From Candidatus Omnitrophota bacterium (GTDB lineage Bacteria > Omnitrophota > Gorgyraeia > Aquiviventales > Aquiviventaceae), in contig JACPRA010000024.1 in NCBI GenBank assembly GCA_016190215.1, positions 1-58,503 on the forward strand: a stretch of DNA of 58,503 nucleotides, written 5' to 3'. Both the position numbers and the translations under genes were made by a program. The notes under the pieces are model-generated. The model was not told where the DNA came from. It did no database searches and worked only from the letters and a program-made list of their open reading frames with translations. Below are positions 19,685 to 27,470 of this stretch, piece by piece; position 1 is the stretch's first letter, and every line of letters starts with the position of its first letter.

Positions 19685-20392
19685 TTAGGAAGCGAGGCGG
19701 GGGGTCCGCCGCACAAAAATCTCTTGGCCGGCCTGGTCATCGAGGGCCAGCTCGGTCTCGCCCACCCGCACCACCAGCGCCGGGTGCGTTTGGCACAACC
19801 GGATGGGCCGGCCCGGCGCCAGGCCGAAGGCGCTGAGGCGCTGAAGGTAGGCGTGCCGCACGGTATGGATAAACACAATCTGCGCGGTTTCGCCCAGCGG
19901 CAAGCGGGCGACGGGAACGACGAGGGGTTCCACCGTCGCGCGCGAGGCCTGGCAACAGCGGCTCCGGGGAATGGCGCGGCCATGCGGGCAGCTGGGAGGA
20001 TGGCTCAAGAACAGGCAGACCGCTTCGGTCACCTCGGCATTGAGGATATGCTCGACTTGGCAGGCGGTGGATTCCAGGGAGGCATCCGAGACATCGAGCA
20101 GCACGTGGAGGAGCACCTCGGTCAGGCGGTGGCGCCGGACCACCTCCTGGGCCTTGAGCCTCCCCGCCTCGCTCAATCGAATATGCGGCCCCTCCGCCAG
20201 CAGCAGCCCGTGCTGCACCATGGCCTCAATGGTGTCCTGCTGGACGGCATGGTCCGGCTCAATGGGATGCGGCAAAAAACACCGCAGCTGGGTCGGCAAT
20301 CGGGCGCGATCCAAGGGCTCCAACCCGTCTTCGGCCGCGGTCCAGCAGAGTTCCAGCAATTCTTCGATTTGCTCGCGCGTGCTCGTCATCAT
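19685..20392 (-). CDS. DtxR-family metal-dependent regulator with C-terminal FeoA domain
   Basis: 235 aa from ATG 20392, whose ATGA overlaps the stop of the upstream Cys-rich gene. The N-terminal part is a winged helix (TIEAMVQHGLLLAEGPHIRL), then a DtxR dimerisation/metal-binding helix set (RRHRLTEVLLHVLLDVSDAS, CQVEHILNAEVTEAVCLFL, HPPSCPHGRAIP). Residues about 155-230 form an SH3-like FeoA domain (PLGETAQIVFIH, YLQRLSAFGLAPGRPIRLCQ). The fusion sits directly after feoB and its Cys-rich partner, so it probably senses Fe(II) or Mn(II) and controls ferrous iron uptake. It is the last gene before the site A promoter. Confidence 0.9.
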   Translation of the reverse strand: MMTSTREQIEELLELCWTAAEDGLEPLDRARLPTQLRCFLPHPIEPDHAVQQDTIEAMVQHGLLLAEGPHIRLSEAGRLKAQEVVRRHRLTEVLLHVLLDVSDASLESTACQVEHILNAEVTEAVCLFLSHPPSCPHGRAIPRSRCCQASRATVEPLVVPVARLPLGETAQIVFIHTVRHAYLQRLSAFGLAPGRPIRLCQTHPALVVRVGETELALDDQAGQEIFVRRTPRLAS

Positions 20393-20577
20393 CGTGGCCG
20401 GCAGGCGCACGCCTGCCAGCGCTCCTTAAACCAATTGACCAGGCGCGATTCCGGCGCCCACTCGTATCCGCACTGCGGGCAACGGGCCAGGCGGCACCCG
20501 GACGCGAGGGGACATTGCCGGCAGGCCCACACGGGCTCCGTCCGGTCCCACCACGCGCCGCACAGCGGACAGTTCAT
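20389..20577 (-). CDS. Small Cys-rich FeoB-associated zinc-ribbon-like protein
   Basis: 62 aa: MNCPLCG, then CRQCPLASGCRLARCPQCGY. Four Cys pairs and a CPxCGY end resemble the small Cys-rich proteins often encoded next to FeoB in anaerobes. Its ATG at 20577 overlaps the feoB stop (ATGA) and its stop overlaps the dtxR start, so it is translationally coupled between the two. The ORF track lists it only as the tail of a 199-aa ORF whose first 137 residues shadow feoB. It may bind Fe or Zn and assist FeoB, but this is inferred from position. Confidence 0.8.
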   Translation of the reverse strand: MNCPLCGAWWDRTEPVWACRQCPLASGCRLARCPQCGYEWAPESRLVNWFKERWQACACRPR

Positions 20578-22532
20578 AGCGCCACCTTGAGGGCGGAGAG
20601 CACGCGAAACAGCAACCCGCCGACCAGAAACGCCACCCCGAACACAAACCCGGCCATGAGGTTGGCGAGCTTCCAGCCCCGTTCTTTGACCATCATGAAG
20701 TACTGGGCGATGCACGGAACGAAGAGCGTGATCGTGACGAGACTGACGACGATCTGGACCCCGTCCAACATCCCGTTCCGCTGCAGCATAAAGAGCCCTG
20801 CCGCGCCGAAATCCCGCCGGAGAAATCCCACCAGAAACGCGCCGGTGGCTTGGGCCGGCAACCCCAGCCACGACACGATCAGCGGCCGCCCCAGGCGTTC
20901 GAGCACCGCCAGGAGCCCGGAGGCATGGAGCAGAAACAACGCCAGCGTCCCGAGGAAAAACAGCGGGACCGCCTCTTTCACGTACCACTCCACCCGGCCC
21001 GCCGTCTTGATGAGGATGTTCGACGCTTTCGGCATGCGCAGCGGCGGGATCTCATAGAGAAACGGGCTGGCGTCGCCCGGCAGGAGCCGTGAAGCGGCTT
21101 GGCCGACCACCAGGATCACCGCGAACAAGACGCCGAGCCAGATGCCCAGCGCCAGCAGCGGGCGGCCGGCCAGCATCGCCATGATGACGCCTAATTGGGC
21201 GGAACAGGGGATGCCCAGCGCCAGCAGGAGCGTCACAATCACCCGCTCTCGCTCCGAATCGAGGATGCGAGAGGTCATCGTGGCCATCGTGTCGCATCCG
21301 AATCCCAGCACCAGCGGCAGGACCGCCTTGCCGTTCAAGCCAAGCAGCCGGCAGAACCGGTTGGCCATCACCGACAGCCGCGGAAGGTAGCCGACATCCT
21401 CGAGGAATCCGAAGCAGAGAAAAAACATCCCCACGATGGGCAGGATGATCGCAAAAGCATACGGAAGCGCCATCGTCAGCAATCCATATTCACCGACGAA
21501 GAGCGCCTGAAGCCACGGCCACGGGACCAGCCCGTGGACCATCCACTGGGCCGCGGGAATGAGGTAATGCCCGAACACTCGCTCCTCAAGGAAATCCACC
21601 CCGTGTTGGGCCGCGAGATCTCCAACCAGGACATACATGAGGGCCAACACGCCGGCCAGGATGGGCAGCCCCCAGAGCGGGTGCATGGCCAGATCACCCA
21701 ACGGCTTGAGCCGCGGCAGATGCGCCGACTCCTCAGCGGTCACAACGCGGTTCACGAGCCGCTGGGCCTCGCGAAGCCTGGCGTGGGCAATGAGCCTGCC
21801 CAACCGGCTTGAGACCTGCTCTTGAGCCTGCGCGGTGATGGCCTCGAGCGCTTCGACGCTCGCGGGGTCAAGCCGCGGCTTCAACTGCTCGAGGATGTTC
21901 CGATCCCCGGCCAGCCAGAGGAGCGCGAACGCCTTGCGGGCAGGCCACGCCTCCGGCAAGACGCGCAGCATCCGGGACACGGCGTCCTTGATGACGCTCG
22001 GGTAGCGCACGCTAGCCCGAGGCCGGCACGCGTCGGGAAGCGCCCGACGCAACCGCTCCAGGCCCCATCGCTGCGTCGCAATGGTCGCCGCGACGGGAAT
22101 CCCGAGCAGCCCGCGGAGCCCCTCGAGATCAATCGCCATCCGCCGTTCCCGAGCCTCATCCGCCATATTCAGGTCCAACACCATCCGGCATCCGGCCTCA
22201 GCCAACTCCAGCGTCAGCGTCAGGGCGCGCAGCAGGTTCTTGGCATCGGCAACCTGCAGGACGATGGCGTGGTCATCCAGCAGGAGATTGCGCGCCACGA
22301 GCTCGTCTTCTGAGGACACCTGGAGGCTGTTCAAGCCGGGGGTATCGCAGACGCGGAAGGTCCGGCCCTCCACGGAGGCCGAGCTTCGTGACACCGTGAC
22401 GGTCGTGCCGGGGTAATTTGAGACGGTGGCGTAGCAGCCGGTGAGCAATTGAAAGATGACGCTTTTCCCAACGTTGGGATTGCCGGTCACAATGAGGGTC
22501 GCGGCGTCCTCTACCGTGGCAGGAATCGTCAC
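20574..22532 (-). CDS. feoB: Ferrous iron transporter FeoB
   Basis: 652-aa inner-membrane Fe(II) transporter. The N-terminal G domain shows G1 GNPNVGKS (17-24), a switch region ATVSNYPGTT, G3 DTPG and a G4-like NMAD. A helical GDI-like spacer follows, then the permease with Gate motifs: LPIVGMFFLCFGFLEDVGYL, LGFGCDTMATMTSR and LALGIPCSAQLGVIMAMLAG. Its length is slightly under typical FeoB. Start and stop overlap the neighbouring genes (ATGA each side). The run from DUF2934 and siroheme reductase through cysteine desulfurase to FeoB and DtxR suggests supply of iron and sulfur for Fe-S/heme enzymes. Confidence 0.96.
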   Translation of the reverse strand: MTIPATVEDAATLIVTGNPNVGKSVIFQLLTGCYATVSNYPGTTVTVSRSSASVEGRTFRVCDTPGLNSLQVSSEDELVARNLLLDDHAIVLQVADAKNLLRALTLTLELAEAGCRMVLDLNMADEARERRMAIDLEGLRGLLGIPVAATIATQRWGLERLRRALPDACRPRASVRYPSVIKDAVSRMLRVLPEAWPARKAFALLWLAGDRNILEQLKPRLDPASVEALEAITAQAQEQVSSRLGRLIAHARLREAQRLVNRVVTAEESAHLPRLKPLGDLAMHPLWGLPILAGVLALMYVLVGDLAAQHGVDFLEERVFGHYLIPAAQWMVHGLVPWPWLQALFVGEYGLLTMALPYAFAIILPIVGMFFLCFGFLEDVGYLPRLSVMANRFCRLLGLNGKAVLPLVLGFGCDTMATMTSRILDSERERVIVTLLLALGIPCSAQLGVIMAMLAGRPLLALGIWLGVLFAVILVVGQAASRLLPGDASPFLYEIPPLRMPKASNILIKTAGRVEWYVKEAVPLFFLGTLALFLLHASGLLAVLERLGRPLIVSWLGLPAQATGAFLVGFLRRDFGAAGLFMLQRNGMLDGVQIVVSLVTITLFVPCIAQYFMMVKERGWKLANLMAGFVFGVAFLVGGLLFRVLSALKVAL

Positions 22533-23743
22533 CTCGATCGCTCCGCCGCCCTCGCCAACGCCGCCGGCTTGCCTGCCCCGCGGGCCGTCAAACCCGGCAC
22601 GCGATCCGCCGCCGTCCGCAGCGCGGCGACACAGCAGTCAATCTCCTCAGGGCGCGTGAAATACCCGGGGCTGATTCGGATCGTTCCCTTGGGAAGCGTC
22701 CCGATGGCGTGATGCGCCCCCGGCGCGCAATGCAACCCGGCCCGCACCGCAATCTGGTGCGCCTCATCCAGCCACGCGGCCACGGCGCCGGGCTCGCAAC
22801 CCTCGACCGTCACCGACACGACGGCGACGCGGTCCGCCAACGCGGCAGGTCCGTAGACGATGAGGCGAGGGTCCGCCCGACACCCCTCCAGCAAGCGCGC
22901 CGTCAGCGACAGTTCATGCCGGCGAATCCACTCGACTCCATATTGGCCGATGAATTGGAGCGCGGCGCGCAAGCCGGCCAGCCCCAGCGTGTTCGGCGAG
23001 CCGGCTTCCATGGCATAGGGCCAGACCTCCGGCTGCAGCGGCAGCTCGGAGAGCACCCCGGTCCCCCCCTCGCGCCACGGGCGGAGCGCCGCCCGAGGCC
23101 CAACGTACAACCCCCCGGTCCCGGGCGGGCCGAGCAGCGCTTTATGGCCGGGGAATGCCAGCAGATCAATCCGGCTGCCCTGCACATCAATCGGGACCGC
23201 GCCGGCCGTTTGCGAGGCATCCACCAAGAACAGCCCCTCGCGCGCCCGCACGATGGCCCCGATGTCCGCAATCGGCTGCAGGGCTCCCGTCACGTTTGAG
23301 GCGTGGAGGACCGCGACCAATCTGGTCCGGACCGCCAAGGCCCGCCGGATCTCGTCCGGATCCACCACGCCTTCCGGGGACACCCCGACGCGCGTCACGC
23401 GGATCACCCCGTCCTGCTCAAGACGGTTGAGCGGGCGGGCCACCGAGTTGTGCTCCGCAACGGTCGTGACCACGTGATCGCCCGGCCGAACGCTGCCCTT
23501 AATCGCCATATTGAGGGCATCGGTCGCGTTCAACGTGAAGGCGATGCGCTCCGGCGCCTCGGCATGAAACAACTCGTTCAGCAGCCGGCGGGTTTCTTCC
23601 AGCAGCCCGTCGGCTTCGCGCGCCATCCGGTGGCTGCCCCGCCCCGGGCAGCCGCCATAGCGCTCCAGCGAGACGCGCAGCTGCTCATACACGCGAGCCG
23701 GTTTTGGAAACGAGGTGGCGGCGTTATCCAGATAGACGGCCAT
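22529..23743 (-). CDS. Cysteine desulfurase family protein (class V aminotransferase)
   Basis: 404 aa from ATG 23743 (MAVYLDNAATSFPKP). The track's earlier start lies in the upstream gene. The PLP lysine lies in FPGHKALLGPPGTGGLYVG, with DASQTAG for the PLP pyridine contact, and HNSVARP is the active-site His region. The putative sulfur-accepting Cys is in AGLHCAPGAHHAIGT. The pattern matches the stand-alone SufS/CsdA-like family that mobilises sulfur from cysteine for Fe-S clusters or selenium metabolism. It sits between the siroheme reductase/small membrane gene and feoB, coupled by stop/start overlaps on both sides. Confidence 0.9.
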   Translation of the reverse strand: MAVYLDNAATSFPKPARVYEQLRVSLERYGGCPGRGSHRMAREADGLLEETRRLLNELFHAEAPERIAFTLNATDALNMAIKGSVRPGDHVVTTVAEHNSVARPLNRLEQDGVIRVTRVGVSPEGVVDPDEIRRALAVRTRLVAVLHASNVTGALQPIADIGAIVRAREGLFLVDASQTAGAVPIDVQGSRIDLLAFPGHKALLGPPGTGGLYVGPRAALRPWREGGTGVLSELPLQPEVWPYAMEAGSPNTLGLAGLRAALQFIGQYGVEWIRRHELSLTARLLEGCRADPRLIVYGPAALADRVAVVSVTVEGCEPGAVAAWLDEAHQIAVRAGLHCAPGAHHAIGTLPKGTIRISPGYFTRPEEIDCCVAALRTAADRVPGLTARGAGKPAALARAAERSR

Positions 23744-23958
23744 CAGTAGTAGCGCCGCGCCTCCCACAGCAACAGGGCCGCCGACAGCGCCAGGCATCCC
23801 AGTCCGACCCACAGGGTCACGGTCAGCGGCACGTCATAGGTTCCGATGCGCAGGGGGACGCGGACCACGAGCCGCGCCAGATGGAGCAGCCCCGCGATGC
23901 CGAAGAATCCGGAGAGCCATGTCGCCCACCAACATCGCGACCACATCCCGCCGCCCAT
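23743..23958 (-). CDS. Small two-helix membrane protein
   Basis: 71 aa from ATG 23958, which overlaps the stop of the siroheme reductase (ATGA); the track's GTG at 23970 adds four residues. Two hydrophobic segments are visible (WWATWLSGFFGIAGLLHLARL and VTLWVGLGCLALSAALLLWE), separated by a short polar link (RVPLRIGTYDVPL). No known family. Tight coupling to the reductase upstream and the cysteine desulfurase downstream suggests a shared process, possibly membrane tethering or electron delivery, but nothing in the sequence shows a redox ligand set. Confidence 0.7.
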   Translation of the reverse strand: MGGGMWSRCWWATWLSGFFGIAGLLHLARLVVRVPLRIGTYDVPLTVTLWVGLGCLALSAALLLWEARRYY

Positions 23959-25715
23959 CACGCGGCGCACTCCCCGGTCTCAGATGCCAACTGGAAGGGC
24001 TCGCTGGCGCCCAAATCCACGAAGAGCGACGCGTCGGAGGCGGCATCGCTCACGTCCGCCGTCTCACGAAGCAGGCGCCCGACCGCCTCAAGGCCGACCC
24101 GGTCCACCGCGGCGGAAAACGTTTCGCCGGGGCGCTTCTGCTCGTCGTACCACCGCACCAACCGCGTGAGGGCTTCCGGCGCTCGACGGGCCGGGACCCT
24201 GGCCAGCCGCTTGCCGAACGTTGCCGCGCCTTCCCCTGCCGACCCGCCGACCAGGATCTGATAGCCCGGAAGATACCGGCCGCCGACTTTGATGGCCGTG
24301 CCGAAGCATCCGATGTCGGCGATGAGGTGGTGGCCGCAGGAGTTCGGACATCCGGAAATCTTCACCGACACCGGCGCATCCGCCAGCGATGACAGGCCGT
24401 TGTGACAGAGCGCTTCAACGGCTTGCGCCAGGCCTTTCGGGTGCGTCATGGCCGACAGGCAGGTATCGGCGCCGGGACAACGCGTGACGTCCGCCAGCCG
24501 CCCGGCGGATGATTGCGCCAGCCCCATCCGATCCAGCGCCTCATACACCTGAGCGAACCGCGAGCCGGGCACGTCGCGGAGGAGGAGATTCTGGGTGGCC
24601 ATGCAGCGAACCCCTAAGGCGTGCTCTCTCGCGAGCTGCGCCACCCCGCGAAGCTGCGAAGCGGAGAGATCCCCGAGGGGGACCCGAACGATCACGCTGA
24701 GCCACCCGGCGCGCCGCTGCGGAACCACGTTCGTCAGCCGCCACTGAGGCGGGGCCCCGGCCGGAAGGGCTTCATCCGCGGCGTGGTCCCTCGACGTGGC
24801 TCGGGATGGTGAGCCTGCCGAACCACCGCCGGCTTCATCGTCCGCCGTCTCCACATCGGGAGGCAGCGCGCTGAGCATGCCGCCGGGCTGCGTGGCCCAC
24901 ACCAGCGATCGCTCCCGCACGACCGCGTCCTGGAACGCCTCCCACCCCAAACGCTCGACAAGGAATTTCAGCCTCGCGCGAGCCCGATGCGTCCGCTCGC
25001 CCAGCCGGTCAAACACCCGCAACGCCGCCTCGATGGTCGGCAGGAGCAGCGTCGCGTCCGTCCATGGCTCAAGCAGCCGGGCGGCGCGGGGCGCGGAGCC
25101 GAGGCCGCCGCCGAGGTAGATCCGGAACCCCCGGATGCCGTGTTGCCGCGCGGCCACCACCCCGATATCGTGAATCGCGGTCCGGGCATGGTCCGTCCGG
25201 CAGCCTTCAAAGGCGATCTTCACCTTGCGCGGAAGCAGCTGGGTGAGCGGATTGCGCAATAGATACTCGCTGACGGCGCGCGCATAGGGGGTGATGTCGA
25301 ATGGCTCCTCCCTCGACACGCCGGCCCAGGGGCAGCAGGTGACATTGCGCACGACGTTGCCGCTGGCCTCGCGGGTGGTCAACCCGGCACCCGCCAGCAT
25401 GCGCAGCAGCGCCGGCAAGCGCTGCCGTTGCACGCCGTAGAGCTGGACGCTCTGGCGTGTCGTCAGGTGGCAAGACCGCGTGGGTGTCAGGCTCTCGCAG
25501 ACGTCCGCCAAACCGTCCAGGTGCCTCGGCTGGAGGAGGCCCAGCGGAATGCGCACCCGCACCATGTGCGCGCTGGTGAACCCTCTCATCCGGTAGATGC
25601 CGTAGTGCAACCGCAGCGTCCTGAACACGTCGGCGTTGAGCCGGCCCTGCTCAAACCGAGCGAGCTGCCCGGCGAAGTGAAGGAATTCTGCGTCAACGAT
25701 CGCGCGCTCATCCAT
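23958..25715 (-). CDS. Siroheme [4Fe-4S] nitrite/sulfite reductase, second copy
   Basis: 585 aa from ATG 25715; the track start at 25856 reads through the upstream DUF2934 gene. Ligands are Cys413, Cys419 (CPGADTC), Cys456 and Cys460 (CPNSC), with siroheme-contact segments LTTRQSVQLYG and GNVVRNVTCCPW. The two-fold layout matches the copy at 4728-6521, but an insertion of about 30 Gly/Ser/Asp-rich residues splits the halves near 285-320. The C-terminus is GECAA in both. This copy lies behind regulatory site B with iron/Fe-S genes, not with sulfate genes, so assimilatory or detoxifying nitrite reduction is more likely than sulfite. Substrate cannot be fixed from sequence. Confidence 0.88.
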   Translation of the reverse strand: MDERAIVDAEFLHFAGQLARFEQGRLNADVFRTLRLHYGIYRMRGFTSAHMVRVRIPLGLLQPRHLDGLADVCESLTPTRSCHLTTRQSVQLYGVQRQRLPALLRMLAGAGLTTREASGNVVRNVTCCPWAGVSREEPFDITPYARAVSEYLLRNPLTQLLPRKVKIAFEGCRTDHARTAIHDIGVVAARQHGIRGFRIYLGGGLGSAPRAARLLEPWTDATLLLPTIEAALRVFDRLGERTHRARARLKFLVERLGWEAFQDAVVRERSLVWATQPGGMLSALPPDVETADDEAGGGSAGSPSRATSRDHAADEALPAGAPPQWRLTNVVPQRRAGWLSVIVRVPLGDLSASQLRGVAQLAREHALGVRCMATQNLLLRDVPGSRFAQVYEALDRMGLAQSSAGRLADVTRCPGADTCLSAMTHPKGLAQAVEALCHNGLSSLADAPVSVKISGCPNSCGHHLIADIGCFGTAIKVGGRYLPGYQILVGGSAGEGAATFGKRLARVPARRAPEALTRLVRWYDEQKRPGETFSAAVDRVGLEAVGRLLRETADVSDAASDASLFVDLGASEPFQLASETGECAA

Positions 25716-25908
25716 GAGCTGACGCTGGCTGGGGGGCTTGCTTGCGGCGCGCGCGCACGATGCGTTCCGCCTGGAGCCAATCCTCGACATCGCGGCCGTC
25801 CGTTCGCCCACGCTGTTCATACAAAGCGTGGGCGACACCGGCGATTTCATTGGCAAGGGAGTCCTGGCGCGGCTTCCGGCCCTGCGGTGATGATGCGGAA
25901 CGTGGCAT
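25708..25908 (-). CDS. DUF2934 family small protein
   Basis: 66 aa from ATG 25908, with AGGAGG 4 nt upstream. The segment IAGVAHALYEQRGRTDGRDVEDWLQAER matches the compact DUF2934 helix-turn pattern (xAxxLYExRGRxDGxDxEDWLxAE). Function unknown in the literature known to me. It overlaps the start of the siroheme reductase by 8 nt and is the first gene behind regulatory site B. The shorter start replaces the track's 79-aa version. The same 14 bases, CAGGAGGCTCGATG, also precede nirK. Confidence 0.8.
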   Translation of the reverse strand: MPRSASSPQGRKPRQDSLANEIAGVAHALYEQRGRTDGRDVEDWLQAERIVRARRKQAPQPASAHG

Positions 25909-25972
25909 CGAGCCTCCTGAGGTTACGGCGTCACCTGCGCGATCCAAGAATACAGCATAAGCCTTCGGAGGG

Positions 25973-26014
25973 AGCGTAGCGGTTTCGTGAGGCGGGCACT
26001 ATGACCGGCGTCAT
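25973..26014 (-). promoter_or_regulatory. FNR/DNR-type site B and promoter of the DUF2934-siroheme reductase operon
   Basis: Palindrome ATGAC-CGGC-GTCAT as read on the plus strand (26001-26014), flanked by T and A to give TATGAC/GTCATA arms. Exactly 22 bp downstream on the coding strand is TACGCT (25978-25973) as -10. The predicted start near 25966 leaves a leader of about 58 nt to the DUF2934 ATG. Confidence 0.7.
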
Positions 26015-26053
26015 ACAATCGTTCCCCGCCGGGTCATGGGAGAGGGGTGAAAG

Positions 26054-26083
26054 CCCGGCGAGGCCGAAGCCGGCCTCGCCGGG
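26054..26083 (-). terminator. Strong hairpin after nirK, probable terminator
   Basis: CCCGGCGAGGCCG (26054-26066) and CGGCCTCGCCGGG (26071-26083) form a perfect 13-bp stem with a 4-nt loop, starting 10 nt after the nirK stop. On the coding strand it is followed by CTTTCACC, only a short T run, so intrinsic termination may be partial. It separates nirK from site B. Confidence 0.7.
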
Positions 26084-26092
26084 TGACACAAT

Positions 26093-27142
26093 CTAGGGAT
26101 GCACGAGACACCCGGCGCAGGTCGGCGCATCGTCCTGCGACAGGTAAATGTCATGCCGCGGTTTGCCGTCCACCTGCAGAAATCCCACGCCCCCTTTTTC
26201 CACCCGGAAGATGGCGTGGTCCACCAGCGTGTAGGTGCCAGGCACCTCCACGCCGAACTCGACGACGGTCGCTCCGCCGGCCGGCACGAGGGTCGTTTGG
26301 ATGCTGCGGGCGGGCGGGCTGATGAGATCGGCCTCGCGATAGACGCGGTCGAACACCTCCCCGATGACGTGGAAGGAGGAAATGAGGTTCGGCCCGACGT
26401 TGCCGAAGTAGATGCGCACCCGCTCGCCGGTCTTGGCCGTCAAGGCGCCTTCGCCCATCAAGGCGCCGACTTGGCCGTTGAACACGACGAACCGGGGGTG
26501 TTCCAGCGCCCCCTGTTCATGGGAAAACTCCAAGTGCGTCGCGCCCTCCGCCGGCTCCTTCGCGTAGAACTCGCTTTGCAGCACGTAGAACTCCCGGTCC
26601 ACCGGCGGCAATCCCGCCTTCGGCTCCACTAGGATCAATCCATACATGCCGTTGGCGATATGATCCATCACCGGCGGCGCGGCGCAGTGATACACGAACA
26701 ACCCGGGGTGCAGCAGCTTGAACCAGGCCACCCGCTCCTCGCCCTGGGTCACGGTGGTGACCGTCGCCCCTCCGCCGGGGCCGGTCACGGCGTGGAGATC
26801 CACGTTGTGCGGCATGCCGCTGCCGTCGCTGTTGGTGAGGTGGACTTCCAGGGTGTCGCCCTCGCGGGCTCGAATGAAGGGGCCCGGCACGTGATCGTTG
26901 AAGGTCCAAAAGGTGTAGGTGAGGTCGCTGGAGATGCTCGCCCTCTTCATTCCGGCATCCAACCGGACCCGCACCACCGCGGGTTGGCGCCGGGCGATCG
27001 GGGGAGGCACGGCCGGAGCAAACGTCAGGACCGCGTCCTCGGGCGACGGAGCGGGCTTCGATTTCGACTTCGCCAGCGCTGCCGGCAAGCCCAGCATGAC
27101 GGCCATCACGCCGATCAAGGCAATCAGGACGTACCGCCGCAT
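26093..27142 (-). CDS. nirK: Copper-containing nitrite reductase NirK
   Basis: Periplasmic enzyme reducing nitrite to NO. Starting at ATG 27142 (AGGAGG 4 nt upstream; the track start at 27223 is upstream read-through) gives 349 aa with signal peptide MRRYVLIALIGVMAVMLGLP ending near ALA. All copper ligands are visible. Type 1: His112, Cys153, His161, Met166 (MPHNVDLHAVTG, YHCAAPPVMDHIANGM). Type 2: His117, His152, His309. The catalytic Asp115 and His258 (SSFHVIGE) are present. A short Cys-bearing tail (DDAPTCAGCLVHP) is unusual but is not a heme motif. It lies 52 bp after the small Cys protein copy 2 and shares its site C promoter. Confidence 0.96.
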   Translation of the reverse strand: MRRYVLIALIGVMAVMLGLPAALAKSKSKPAPSPEDAVLTFAPAVPPPIARRQPAVVRVRLDAGMKRASISSDLTYTFWTFNDHVPGPFIRAREGDTLEVHLTNSDGSGMPHNVDLHAVTGPGGGATVTTVTQGEERVAWFKLLHPGLFVYHCAAPPVMDHIANGMYGLILVEPKAGLPPVDREFYVLQSEFYAKEPAEGATHLEFSHEQGALEHPRFVVFNGQVGALMGEGALTAKTGERVRIYFGNVGPNLISSFHVIGEVFDRVYREADLISPPARSIQTTLVPAGGATVVEFGVEVPGTYTLVDHAIFRVEKGGVGFLQVDGKPRHDIYLSQDDAPTCAGCLVHP

Positions 27143-27194
27143 CGAGCCTCCTGGTTGAGTGACATGCCGCAGACGGGAAGACACCGGGGACGAA

Positions 27195-27392
27195 CTATGA
27201 CGCAAACGGCCAGCACCCGCCATCCATCGTGAACGCGCATTCCTTGCCGAAACAGTCGAGGTCCTTGTCCAGGCAGTTGACGATCTTCCAGGCGCCGTCG
27301 GGCGCCTTGGTCAAAATAGCCCATACCTCGCGCTGCATGAGCGCGCATCGGCACGGCTGGTATTTGACCTGCGTCGACTGGGACGCCTCCAT
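27195..27392 (-). CDS. Small Cys-containing protein, copy 2 (paralogue of 11308-11508)
   Basis: 65 aa from ATG 27392, supported by a perfect AAGGAGG 6 nt upstream; the track start at 27419 is rejected. The sequence shares REVWAIL, WKIVNCLDK, CFGKECAFT and GGCWPFAS with copy 1. Cysteines at about 14, 16, 42, 49, 54 and 61 (two more than copy 1) suggest metal binding or thiol chemistry. There is no signal peptide, so it is probably cytoplasmic. It is the first gene behind site C, directly ahead of nirK. No family recognised. Confidence 0.88.
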   Translation of the reverse strand: MEASQSTQVKYQPCRCALMQREVWAILTKAPDGAWKIVNCLDKDLDCFGKECAFTMDGGCWPFAS

Positions 27393-27414
27393 CGCTTCCC
27401 TCCTTGTTGAGGGC

Positions 27415-27456
27415 AGCATATCCCGCCGGCGGACGCGTGACCATGACGGTGGTCAT
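27415..27456 (-). promoter_or_regulatory. FNR/DNR-type site C and promoter of the small-Cys/nirK operon
   Basis: ATGAC-GGTG-GTCAT (27443-27456) has perfect 5-bp arms. Exactly 22 bp downstream on the coding strand is TATGCT (27420-27415), a good -10. The predicted start near 27408 leaves a 15-16 nt leader containing the AAGGAGG of the small Cys gene. Confidence 0.75.
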
Positions 27457-27470
27457 ATTGATGAGCGGAG

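Noticed and set aside
26230-26260. GGTGCCAGGCACC palindrome as a regulatory site
   Set aside because: It lies within nirK and encodes the conserved PGTYTLVDH segment; the palindrome is explained by coding.
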